Source: Acidobacteriota bacterium
GTDB taxonomy: Bacteria; Acidobacteriota; Blastocatellia; Pyrinomonadales; Pyrinomonadaceae
DNA: 64,000 nucleotides
NCBI GenBank assembly: GCA_016700175.1
Contig: CP065003.1
Span: forward strand, 3,668,001-3,732,000
Direction of reading: 5' to 3'
The notes below the pieces were generated by a model. That model was not told the DNA's origin. It saw nothing but the letters and a program-made list of their open reading frames with translations, and searched no databases. This document shows positions 50,992-58,450 of the stretch, piece by piece (the stretch's first letter is position 1; each line of letters begins with the position of its first letter). A program made the translations under genes and the position numbers.

Positions 50992-51546
50992 ATGCTCAAT
51001 CACATCTCGATCGGCGTCCGCGACACGGAAAAGGTCGCCAATATTCTCGCAGAACTCTGGGGCGGTTACGCTATGCCGTTCCCCGTAGCCAAGAATTCCT
51101 GGATGGTCTTTGCCGACGACGGCATAGGCACGGCGGTGGAGGTAACCCCCATCAACACGATAATGGTCCCCGGGGAAGGGCTTCCCGACGAAGAAGGATT
51201 CTCGATCGAGACGCCGACCGAGGAGTTCGAGTCGAAGTTCATGCTCGGCGACTTCTCACCTGCCTACGTCGTGACGCATATGAACATCAACTCGCAACTC
51301 AGCGAGAAAGAGGTGAAGGCGATCGCCGAGCGCGAGGGATGGCGCTGTTTCGTCGCAAACCGCGGCGAAGGAATCTTCCAGCTCTTGGAATTCTGGATCG
51401 AGGACCGATTCCTGGTCGAGGTGATGACGCCCGAAATGACGGCGCGGTATGTGGAACTGATGCAGCCGGAGAACTACGCGAAATGGGTGGGGATAGAACT
51501 TCCCGCGAAGCCGGGCACCGGATCTGAGGTGAAGATCGCGGCGTAA
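50992..51546 (+). CDS. VOC/glyoxalase-fold protein
   Basis: 184 residues. The start MLNHISIGVRDTEK and its beta-alpha-beta-beta units are typical of vicinal-oxygen-chelate proteins. A second, less regular half follows, with MNINSQLSEKEV and WIEDRFLVEVMTPEM. Metal ligands of an active VOC enzyme (His5, Glu in the paired strands) are only partly evident, so enzyme activity is uncertain. GGAGAAAAG precedes the ATG. Confidence 0.72.
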   Translation: MLNHISIGVRDTEKVANILAELWGGYAMPFPVAKNSWMVFADDGIGTAVEVTPINTIMVPGEGLPDEEGFSIETPTEEFESKFMLGDFSPAYVVTHMNINSQLSEKEVKAIAEREGWRCFVANRGEGIFQLLEFWIEDRFLVEVMTPEMTARYVELMQPENYAKWVGIELPAKPGTGSEVKIAA

Positions 51547-51576
51547 GCTTTTACAGCATCTCTGCAAACTGTTGAT

Positions 51577-51602
51577 AGCCCTGCGGCCACGGGCGCAGGG
51601 CT
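51577..51602 (+). other. Hairpin after the VOC gene
   Basis: Perfect AGCCCTGCG/CGCAGGGCT stem with an 8-nt loop and no T-run; terminator-like structure 30 bp beyond the stop. Confidence 0.5.
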
Positions 51603-51610
51603 CCATTAGT

Positions 51611-51915
51611 AGCCCCCGGCTTGAGCCGGGTACTCGGTTAGGGAATACACATCAGGGGCTTCAGCCCCAAGAGGAGCCGGCTGAAGCCGGCGAAACATTT
51701 CTCGGCCACCAACACCCCCCGCTGAAGCGGGGGGCAACTGATACCGGCTGAAGCCGGCGAAATGATCCACTGGGCCTTTGGGTCCCCCCGCTGAAGCGGG
51801 GGGCAACTGATGAGCGGCTGAAGCCGGCGTGAAGATTTGGCGGCCCTTTTGTCCCCCCGCTGGAGCGGGGGGCAACTGATAAGCGGCTGAAGCCGGCGAA
51901 ATCTCCTCGCGGCCC
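51611..51915. repeat. Tandem array of 67-70 bp units with two hairpins each
   Basis: GGCTGAAGCCGGCG recurs at 51679, 51746, 51816 and 51885 (spacings 67, 70, 69). Each of the first three units continues with 20-25 variable bases, then CCCCCCGC-TGAA-GCGGGGGG (TGGA in the third) and GGCAACTGAT. Before the array lie related hairpins CCCGGC-TTGA-GCCGGG (about 51615) and GGGGC-TTCA-GCCCC (51655-51668). The variable parts are not spacers of equal length and the palindromes are internal, so it is not a CRISPR. Confidence 0.95.
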
Positions 51916-51918
51916 TTT

Positions 51919-52587
51919 CTATTCCTCGAAATCCACCCAGTTCCCCTGCCAGTCGTATCGCTCGATCGCCGAGAAACGTTTCTTGTAGTCGTAGAACGAA
52001 CTGCCTTCGTAGGCATACCCGAGGTAATGAAATTCCTTGCCAAGGTCCTTTGCGTGCTCAACCTCCAGGAGGATCGTGTATATCCCCAGGCTTCGCCGGG
52101 AGTGCGCCGGATCGAACATCGCATAGACCGACGAGAGCGAATCGTCGGCCTCGTCGGCGAAACTGATCGCCATCAGCGAGCCGTCTTCACCTCGCACGCA
52201 GAACTCCAGCCCGGGACACGGAACGCTCCCGGGCTCTGCATCGAGAAAATGGAGGATAGAGCCGGGCCTCGGGCCCCTGAACCTCTGCTTGTGAATGTCG
52301 AACAGGCGCTGCTTTTCCTCATCGAGAAACGACTTTCCGACCGACACTTCGAGATCCACGTTCCGGCGCGCGATCCTCTTCAGGCTCCTGGAAAGCGAGA
52401 AATCGCCGAGCCTGATCCTGAGCGGCATCACCCGCCGGTACTTATTGTCGTGGTACGCGATGCTGTACCGGAAAAAGTACTTTCCGAAGTGGCGCCAGCC
52501 TTTGGCGAGAAGGCGGCCGAGCTCTTCCGGGCTGACTTTGTCCGCGCGGAACTCCTCGTTGATGAATATGAAATCGGCGAAGTCCAT
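51919..52587 (-). CDS. Aminoacyl-tRNA-protein transferase (ATE/Bpt)-like protein
   Basis: 222 residues. It matches the GNAT-like C-terminal part of arginyl/leucyl-tRNA-protein transferases: GWRHFGKYFFR (residues 30-40), SVYAMFDPAHSRRSLGIYTILLEVEHA, then YLGYAYEGSSFYDYKKRF. The N-terminal ATE domain with its paired cysteines is missing, so it is a short form. It may conjugate an amino acid to protein N-termini for degradation, or have another acyltransferase role. No clp genes are nearby. Its 3' end abuts the tandem repeat array. Confidence 0.78.
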   Translation of the reverse strand: MDFADFIFINEEFRADKVSPEELGRLLAKGWRHFGKYFFRYSIAYHDNKYRRVMPLRIRLGDFSLSRSLKRIARRNVDLEVSVGKSFLDEEKQRLFDIHKQRFRGPRPGSILHFLDAEPGSVPCPGLEFCVRGEDGSLMAISFADEADDSLSSVYAMFDPAHSRRSLGIYTILLEVEHAKDLGKEFHYLGYAYEGSSFYDYKKRFSAIERYDWQGNWVDFEE

Positions 52588-52613
52588 TGACGAGGCGGGA
52601 CAGGAAATACGAA

Positions 52614-52643
52614 GGGCCCGCGCTTTTTAAGGCACGGGCCCGG
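52614..52643 (-). terminator. Probable terminator of the bactofilin gene
   Basis: On the minus strand, a 10-bp GGGCCCGTGC/GCGCGGGCCC stem with one G-U pair, 21 bp past the stop. The T content after it is low, so efficiency is uncertain. Confidence 0.55.
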
Positions 52644-52661
52644 GTTTCGGTTGATCTATGA

Positions 52662-53333
52662 CTAGGTTACCGCGGCTTCCGCGTTCTCCTCGTCGTCATC
52701 TTCCTCATCGTCATCGTCGTCATCATCGGTACTGCTTTCGTAGCTGTACGAAGATGAGCTGTAACTCGAGGTTTCTTCGGTCGTCTCGGACGTCGCGCTG
52801 TAAGCCTCTTCTTCCGGTTCTTCTTCTGCTGCCTCTTCCTTCTGGTTGAGCTGTTCGATCGGCTGGACCATGCTGCAGCTGCCTTCGAGGATCGCGCCAT
52901 CTTCGATAAGCAGCCTGGGGGTCTTAATGTTTCCCACCACCCGCGCCGTGCGGCCCAGTTCAAGCTTTTCGGTGACAGTGATGTCGCCGTTCACCGCTCC
53001 GCTGATCGTCGCGCTGGCTACCGAAATATCCGCATCCACCTGGCCCGTCGAGCCGATGATCAGCATACCGTCCTCGGACGCGACCTTGCCGGTGAGCTGC
53101 CCGTCCACACGGAGCATCGAGTGAAAGTAAGTCTCGCCCGTCAGAACGGTGCCGTGTCCGACAAATCCGTTCAGGCGGCCGTCTTTGATGTCCTTGGCCA
53201 TCGCCTCGCTTTCGCTCATCGCCTTCGAGGATCCGTATTCCTGTTCGTATGAATAACCCGCCGAAGAGGTCTGGCCGGTGGTCGAGGAAGTTTCGTTGTC
53301 GTCGGGTGTCGAGCTCTTGCCCATTCTTATCAT
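52662..53333 (-). CDS. Bactofilin (polymer-forming cytoskeletal protein)
   Basis: 223 residues. An N-terminal Ser/Thr-rich tail (1-50) precedes the bactofilin beta-helix (about 53-150), recognisable by short repeats such as GTVLTGETYFHSMLRVDGQLTGKV and GDITVTEKLELG. The C-terminal tail (about 160-223) is Glu/Ser-rich and holds a run of Asp/Glu (DDDDDDDEEDDDEE). Bactofilins polymerise without nucleotide and organise cell-wall or stalk enzymes. The long acidic tail is unusual. GGAGG is 10 nt before the ATG. Confidence 0.9.
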   Translation of the reverse strand: MIRMGKSSTPDDNETSSTTGQTSSAGYSYEQEYGSSKAMSESEAMAKDIKDGRLNGFVGHGTVLTGETYFHSMLRVDGQLTGKVASEDGMLIIGSTGQVDADISVASATISGAVNGDITVTEKLELGRTARVVGNIKTPRLLIEDGAILEGSCSMVQPIEQLNQKEEAAEEEPEEEAYSATSETTEETSSYSSSSYSYESSTDDDDDDDEEDDDEENAEAAVT

Positions 53334-53381
53334 AACAAGTTGTACCTCCGGAAAATTTTCGACTCAACTGCGGAGAGAGGT

Positions 53382-53409
53382 AGCTTACAGTAACCCCAGG
53401 GCGAGTCAA
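53382..53409 (-). promoter_or_regulatory. Candidate bactofilin promoter
   Basis: On the minus strand, TTGACT, a 16-bp spacer and TAAGCT, preceded by TG. -35 is 5/6, -10 is weak. The leader is about 43 nt. The divergent ttcA gene starts 183 bp further on. Confidence 0.4.
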
Positions 53410-53591
53410 AATGTAGTGAAAATTCGTGAGTACTGAAGCACTTTTTGGAGCCTTGCAGTAGGAAAACAATGATAGTTTATGTTGGCACTCCGTGTCTAGC
53501 CTTCTTTCGGAATGCGTGCAAAAAGCTGCCGAAGTTTGTTAAATAGGGCCTGCCGTGGCACACTTTTCGTTTTGGAGGAACCGCTAAAACC

Positions 53592-54473
53592 TTGTTCGTA
53601 GACAGTAAACTAAAAACCAAACTCCTGAAGAAGATGGGGCAGGCGATCCGCGACTTCTCGATGATCGAGGAGGGCGACAGGGTGATGGTCTGCCTGTCGG
53701 GAGGCAAGGACAGTTACACGCTGCTTGACCTTCTCGCGGACGTGCAGAAGCGTTCGCCGGTGTCCTTCGACATCCTCGCCGTGAACCTGGACCAGAAGCA
53801 GCCGGGTTTTCCGGAGCACGTCCTTCCGGAGTTTCTCGAGAAGAATGGTATCGAATACCGGATCATCGAAGAGGACACATATTCGATTGTCACGGACAAG
53901 ATAGAGGAAGGCAAGACGTATTGCTCGCTCTGTTCGAGGCTCAGGCGGGGGATCCTATACACGGCGGCCGTCGACGAAGGCTGCACGAAGATCGCTCTCG
54001 GGCACCACGCGGACGATATCATCAACACCTTTCTTCTGAACCTGTTCTATGTAGGCCAGCTCAAAGCGATGCCCCCGATCCTGCGTTCGGACGACGGCCG
54101 GAACACGGTGATAAGGCCGCTTGCGTACGCCCTCGAGAAGGACATCGCGAGGTACGCTGAAGAAAGGCAGTTCCCGATAATTCCCTGCAATCTGTGCGGA
54201 TCTCAGCCGAATATGAAACGAGCGAGGATGCGCGAGCTCGTTAACGAACTTTCGAAGGAGATTCCGTTCCTTCGCAATTCTATGCTGACCGCGCTCTCGA
54301 ACGTGACGGGATCGCACCTGCTGGACACGGAGCTCTACGACTTTGAGAACTTCGCTCCCGCGATCAAGAGCATTCCTCCCGGTCACGGAAGTGTAGAGAG
54401 GGAACTCGACCAGGTCTTCGATCACAGCGAGCCGGCCGGCTCGGGGCTTCTTTCGAAAATAGAAGTGAACTAA
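53592..54473 (+). CDS. ttcA: tRNA 2-thiocytidine synthetase TtcA
   Basis: 293 residues. TTG start at 53592 is supported by GGAGG about 13 nt upstream and by family similarity beginning before the first ATG. PP-loop ATPase SGGKDS (36-41) adenylates C32 of tRNA. Cys111/Cys114 (CSLC) and Cys199 (PCNLC) hold the Fe-S cluster used in sulfur transfer. LGHHADDIINTFLLN is the second PP-loop motif. It needs sulfur from a cysteine desulfurase; one is encoded at 57191-58339, which may be coincidental. Confidence 0.94.
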   Translation: MFVDSKLKTKLLKKMGQAIRDFSMIEEGDRVMVCLSGGKDSYTLLDLLADVQKRSPVSFDILAVNLDQKQPGFPEHVLPEFLEKNGIEYRIIEEDTYSIVTDKIEEGKTYCSLCSRLRRGILYTAAVDEGCTKIALGHHADDIINTFLLNLFYVGQLKAMPPILRSDDGRNTVIRPLAYALEKDIARYAEERQFPIIPCNLCGSQPNMKRARMRELVNELSKEIPFLRNSMLTALSNVTGSHLLDTELYDFENFAPAIKSIPPGHGSVERELDQVFDHSEPAGSGLLSKIEVN

Positions 54474-54483
54474 AACTCGGCTG

Positions 54484-54600
54484 GGAGGTTCCGCGAACTT
54501 CAGTTTGCGCCGCGCGTCAGCGCGGGAGTCAGCCGGCAAATCTCTGCGACAGAGTCGGGCTTCGCCCTCCTTCCGCAGCGCAGAGGGTTGTCCTAAACGA
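54484..54600 (+). repeat. Family-B repeat, copy 5 (5' half)
   Basis: GAGGTTCCGCGAACTTCAGT and the CCGCGC/GCGCGG hairpin are conserved; the second half diverges into other GC-rich repeats. Degenerate CTCAGTACTC units follow to about 54660. The gap to 54690 has no gene. Confidence 0.75.
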
Positions 54601-54690
54601 GTCCGGTCTGGAATCGGTCACTCAGTACTCAGAACTCATCTCTCAGTACTCGCAGTAGCCCTCCCTCACGGTCGGGCTTCGGACACATGC

Positions 54691-57099
54691 TCACTTCTTC
54701 CTGAACTTGTCGTCGGAAACATCCACGTTGTGAATCATCTTTTTGATAGTCGTTACGAGGTCCCCCATGTTCGGGTTCGTGCTGACCAGCTTGAACGGGA
54801 TCATCACGCCGTCGACGTTCCTGTAATCCGAATAGGTCTCCGTTATCGGTGTCCTCTGCTGGGACGTGCTTGAGACGACGACCGACTGGCGTCTTACCGG
54901 AAGATAGGTCTCCTTCGATATCCAGAGCACGTACGGCGAGGCCTTTAACGGCTCGATCCTCAGGCGGTAGGTGTCGGTCTCGCCTACCTTCTCTATCTTC
55001 TCGACCTCCATCTTCTTCACCTTCTTCTCGACATCCAGATAGCCGTAGAAGTCGTGGTTGAAGAGAACGTCTTCCAGCCGCTGTCCGGTGTAGGTTTCGT
55101 CAGGTCCGAAGCTGTAGAACTCGCCACCGCCGGTACCATCGAAGTAATCTCGGATCCAGCCGATCTTCTTGCCCAGAGCGAACAGCTCAAGCGAAGAGGT
55201 CGACAGGTTCGGGGCTTTCTGGTACGAGGTGCCCTTCGCCGTCACTCCCTGATGGACCCAGTTCAGCTCGATCTCCGTAACGCGGGAGTTGAGCTTTCTC
55301 CAATTGGCTTCCCCTCCGAGCGCCTGGAGCATCTTCGAATACACTTCACTTGAATCGGGAAGCTCTGAGGCGGCTTTCGCTCCTTCGTCGACTCGGCTGA
55401 AGGGGAATTGGCCTTCCGGCTGTACCAGAACGATGCCGGCGACCTTCTTGTCCGCACCGCGCTTCGCCTTCAAGCCATAGGTCTCGGGGAGGTTCGGAGA
55501 CCGGAACGTGTCTTCGCCGGTCCTGACAAGAGGATACGGGGGCTGCGAGCTGACCACGAGAGAGGTCTTTCCTTCGACCTCCTTCACCTCTATGAAACTG
55601 CCCTTCTGCTGGTCGGACTCGTACTTCCCGATCAGTTCCCTTACATCGTCGGTGGCCGGTGCTGCCGCGGAGCCTTCCTTTTTAAGCGTGAAACTTCCCT
55701 GGGGCTGCTCAAGAAACGCCTCGCCCTGCCTGAATGTAATAAAGAAGCCGTCCGGGGCGTTCGAGAGCTTGTATTTCTCGCCTTCGACCTTCTCGAGAAT
55801 GTAGGTGGGCTGATTCGGGACCTTCATCACCAGCCGCCCTTCTTCCTCCGCGATCACGACATCGAAGCCCGCCTGTGGAAACTTGTAGGTTCCTAACGCT
55901 TTCTTTTCCTCGTCTGTCAGCGCTGCTCCCTCTTTCGGAAGCTCGTCCAGAAGTCCTGAGAACACGGTCTGGATCAGCTCTCCGCCGAGCGGCGAAGCGG
56001 TAACGTTCGTCAGCATAGCGAACCCGACCTTCTCTCCGGGGATCACCGCGACCATCGAGTTAAAACCGTCGATGTTGCCGCCGTGCTGGATCATCTTCTT
56101 TTCCTTCCATTCCTGGACGAACCACCCGAGCCCGTAGGCGACCTTGCCGTCGGGAGAGATCTTCATCTGGGGCTTGATCCACTCTTCGAAACCCTCTTCG
56201 GAAACCAGGCGCTTGCCGCCGGCTTCACCCTTCGAGATGATGAACTCGAGCCATTTCGCCATGTCGTCGGACGAGGAATTGATCGATCCGGCGGGCGACA
56301 CGGCCTTGATCTCGCGGATCGGGAGCCGGCGCGTGACCTTAGTATCGAAATTGTAGTCGTAGCCGAAAGAGTAGTCCGGAGCCTCCTTCATCTCTTCGAC
56401 AGACATCGAGCTGTTGTTCATCTGCAGCGGCTTGAGGATCTCTTCCGGCACGAACTTCTCCCAGGCCTTTCCTGAGATCTTCGCGACGATCTCTCCCGCC
56501 GCCGCGAACATTATGTTCTGGTACTGAAACGTCTCGCGAAGGCCCGCCGTGGGCTTGGCGACACCCGCGACCTTGATCAGCTCTTCCCTTGAAAGCTTTC
56601 CGGTGATCATCGCAAGGTCCGTGCGGTTTAGTCCCGATGAATGCGAAAGCAGGTCCCTCACCTGGATCTTCGAATCGATCTCCGGATCGTTGATCTTGAA
56701 GTACGGCAGGTATTTCTTGGGGGAATCGTCGAGCGAAAGCTTTCCGCGGTCCTGAAGCAGGAGCACGGAAAGTCCGGTGAACGCTTTGGTCGCCGAGCCG
56801 ATCGCGAATTGCGTCGAAGATGTCACCGGAACCTTCTTCTCGAAGTCCTTGTATCCCAGCCCTTTCGAATAGACGACCTTGCCGTCCTTTACAATCGCGA
56901 GCGACATTCCAGGGATCCCGAGTTCCTTTCGTCGCTTTTCGACCTTGCTCTCGATGATCTCGAGGCGCTTCGCAAGGTCGGAATCTGTTCTAAGGTAGGC
57001 AGGTCTTGGTGCAGCAGGCGGCGCGATCGGCGCCGCGATGACCGAAGCCGCGAGACACAGGGATACCAGGAAAGCGATCGTTCTGTTCTTTTTCATCAT
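54691..57099 (-). CDS. Exported serine hydrolase, class C beta-lactamase/PBP-like
   Basis: 802 residues from the double ATG at 57099/57096; the longer frame overlaps the desulfurase gene. Signal peptide 1-23. The beta-lactamase-fold domain (about 40-400) has Ser102-x-x-Lys105 (GSATK), Tyr193-x-Asn195 (YQN) and HGG (339-341) in place of KTG. Two beta-rich regions follow (about 400-600, with DUF3471-like features), then a C-terminal outer-membrane-lipoprotein-sorting-like domain (about 610-802). Likely a periplasmic D,D-peptidase or esterase. No Shine-Dalgarno is visible. It follows the desulfurase gene by 91 bp. Confidence 0.87.
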   Translation of the reverse strand: MMKKNRTIAFLVSLCLAASVIAAPIAPPAAPRPAYLRTDSDLAKRLEIIESKVEKRRKELGIPGMSLAIVKDGKVVYSKGLGYKDFEKKVPVTSSTQFAIGSATKAFTGLSVLLLQDRGKLSLDDSPKKYLPYFKINDPEIDSKIQVRDLLSHSSGLNRTDLAMITGKLSREELIKVAGVAKPTAGLRETFQYQNIMFAAAGEIVAKISGKAWEKFVPEEILKPLQMNNSSMSVEEMKEAPDYSFGYDYNFDTKVTRRLPIREIKAVSPAGSINSSSDDMAKWLEFIISKGEAGGKRLVSEEGFEEWIKPQMKISPDGKVAYGLGWFVQEWKEKKMIQHGGNIDGFNSMVAVIPGEKVGFAMLTNVTASPLGGELIQTVFSGLLDELPKEGAALTDEEKKALGTYKFPQAGFDVVIAEEEGRLVMKVPNQPTYILEKVEGEKYKLSNAPDGFFITFRQGEAFLEQPQGSFTLKKEGSAAAPATDDVRELIGKYESDQQKGSFIEVKEVEGKTSLVVSSQPPYPLVRTGEDTFRSPNLPETYGLKAKRGADKKVAGIVLVQPEGQFPFSRVDEGAKAASELPDSSEVYSKMLQALGGEANWRKLNSRVTEIELNWVHQGVTAKGTSYQKAPNLSTSSLELFALGKKIGWIRDYFDGTGGGEFYSFGPDETYTGQRLEDVLFNHDFYGYLDVEKKVKKMEVEKIEKVGETDTYRLRIEPLKASPYVLWISKETYLPVRRQSVVVSSTSQQRTPITETYSDYRNVDGVMIPFKLVSTNPNMGDLVTTIKKMIHNVDVSDDKFRKK

Positions 57100-57190
57100 T
57101 TGTGTTTGGTTATGTGTATACCGAAATGAATGTTCGCTGCTTATACGTGACGATCGGCGAACAGGTTTGAAATTCGGAAGCCGCAGTGCA

Positions 57191-58339
57191 TCAGGCACCT
57201 GCGGAGTATGCGCTTCTCAGATCGGAAATGATGCCCGGAAGCGCTTCGAGCACCTTATCGACCTCTTCTTCAGTGTTCATTCTCCCGAGCGAGAACCGGA
57301 CCGAAGACGTCGCCAGATCGAACGGGATATCCATCGCTTTCAAGACCGGCGAAACGGTGTGGGCGCCTTCGTTGCACGCCGAGCCCGTCGAAACGCAGAT
57401 TCCAATGTCATTCAGGCGAGCAAGGATCCCTTCGCCGTTCGCACCGGCAAAAGAGATGTTCGAGGTGTTCGGGATCCTGGGACTCCCCGCGCCGTTTACA
57501 GAAGTGTCCGCGATCGTTTCCAGTATCCCCCGCTCCAGCCTGTCTCTCAATTCTTGCACACGTTCCATATCGGAGAGGTCCGAAACGAGCCCGGCGGCAG
57601 CGCCCATCGCTACGATCTGATGGACGGCCTCCGTTCCCGCGCGCCGCCCGTCTTCCTGCCCGCCTCCGATACTTTGCTGAGAAAGCTCTACGCCATTCCT
57701 TATGTAAAGCGCCCCTATCCCTTTGGGTCCGTGGAACTTGTGAGCCGAAACGGAGATCAGGTCGATCCCGGAAGTTCCGGCGCGGATCGGTACCTTCCCG
57801 GCGGCGTTGACCGCATCGACGTGAAATAGCGCGCCCGACCGGGATCTGATCATCTTCGCCGCCTCTTCGACAGGAAAGACAACTCCCGTCTCGTTGTTCG
57901 CGAGCATCATCGACACGACCGCGGTCCGATCATCGACCGCTTCGGCGAGCCGGTCGAGGTCGATCATTCCCTCGCGGTCGACATCGAGCCTGAGAACCTC
58001 GAAACCGTCCTTTTCAAGCGAATCGCAGAGTTTCCGGACCGCCTCGTGCGCGACGGTTGTCGTCACGATCTTCCTCTTCCCGTTTGCCGCCGCGATGGCG
58101 CCGCGGATCGCCCAGTTGTCGCTTTCGGTGCCTCCCGATGTGAATACGACCTCGTCAGGATGATCCGCTCCGAGCAGACCCGCGACCTTTTCCCTTGCTT
58201 GCTCGACCGCTTTCCGCGATGTCCGGGCGAACGAATACGCGGACGAGGGGTTGCCGTAATGCTCCGCCAGAAAGGGCAGCATCGCGGCCACTGCGGCTCC
58301 CGCCATTTCGGTAGTGGCGTTGTTGTCGAAGTAGATCAT
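57191..58339 (-). CDS. Cysteine desulfurase, NifS/IscS family
   Basis: 382 residues, PLP fold type I. The start MIYFDNNATTEM is standard. PLP Lys201 is in SAHKFHGPKG. Active-site Cys322 is in STGSACNEGAHTVSPVL, the longer-loop group I (IscS/NifS) form. It provides sulfur for Fe-S clusters and tRNA thiolation. No iscU/iscA/iscR is adjacent, so it is an isolated copy. A CGGCCC/GGGCCG hairpin sits 10 nt before its ATG, close to the GAGG ribosome site. Confidence 0.93.
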   Translation of the reverse strand: MIYFDNNATTEMAGAAVAAMLPFLAEHYGNPSSAYSFARTSRKAVEQAREKVAGLLGADHPDEVVFTSGGTESDNWAIRGAIAAANGKRKIVTTTVAHEAVRKLCDSLEKDGFEVLRLDVDREGMIDLDRLAEAVDDRTAVVSMMLANNETGVVFPVEEAAKMIRSRSGALFHVDAVNAAGKVPIRAGTSGIDLISVSAHKFHGPKGIGALYIRNGVELSQQSIGGGQEDGRRAGTEAVHQIVAMGAAAGLVSDLSDMERVQELRDRLERGILETIADTSVNGAGSPRIPNTSNISFAGANGEGILARLNDIGICVSTGSACNEGAHTVSPVLKAMDIPFDLATSSVRFSLGRMNTEEEVDKVLEALPGIISDLRSAYSAGA

Positions 58340-58348
58340 GACTGGCCT

Positions 58349-58363
58349 CGGCCCTTCGGGCCG
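58349..58363 (-). promoter_or_regulatory. Hairpin beside the desulfurase ribosome-binding site
   Basis: On the minus strand, CGGCCC-GAA-GGGCCG is followed by AGGCCAGTC and the ATG. The GAGG ribosome-binding site overlaps the 3' edge of the stem, so folding could limit translation. Confidence 0.4.
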
Positions 58364-58368
58364 CTCAA

Positions 58369-58397
58369 TTGATAAAAATCGAAGGTTAAATGATAAT
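58369..58397 (+). promoter_or_regulatory. Promoter of the FHA-GAF-cyclase gene
   Basis: TTGATA, a 17-bp spacer and GATAAT (each 5/6), with a leader of about 47 nt to the GTG at 58451. Confidence 0.7.
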
Positions 58398-58450
58398 ACA
58401 CGTTACGCAATTAACGACTTTCCGACTTGCCTTTTCTCCGCTGAGCAATT

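Noticed and set aside
51679..51915. CRISPR array
   Set aside because: Units contain strong palindromes in both the repeat and the putative spacer, variable parts are short and unequal, and no cas gene is present.
51606..52124. 172-codon minus-strand frame across the 51.6-51.9 kb array
   Set aside because: It is made of the tandem repeat units and part of the ATE-like gene read in another frame.
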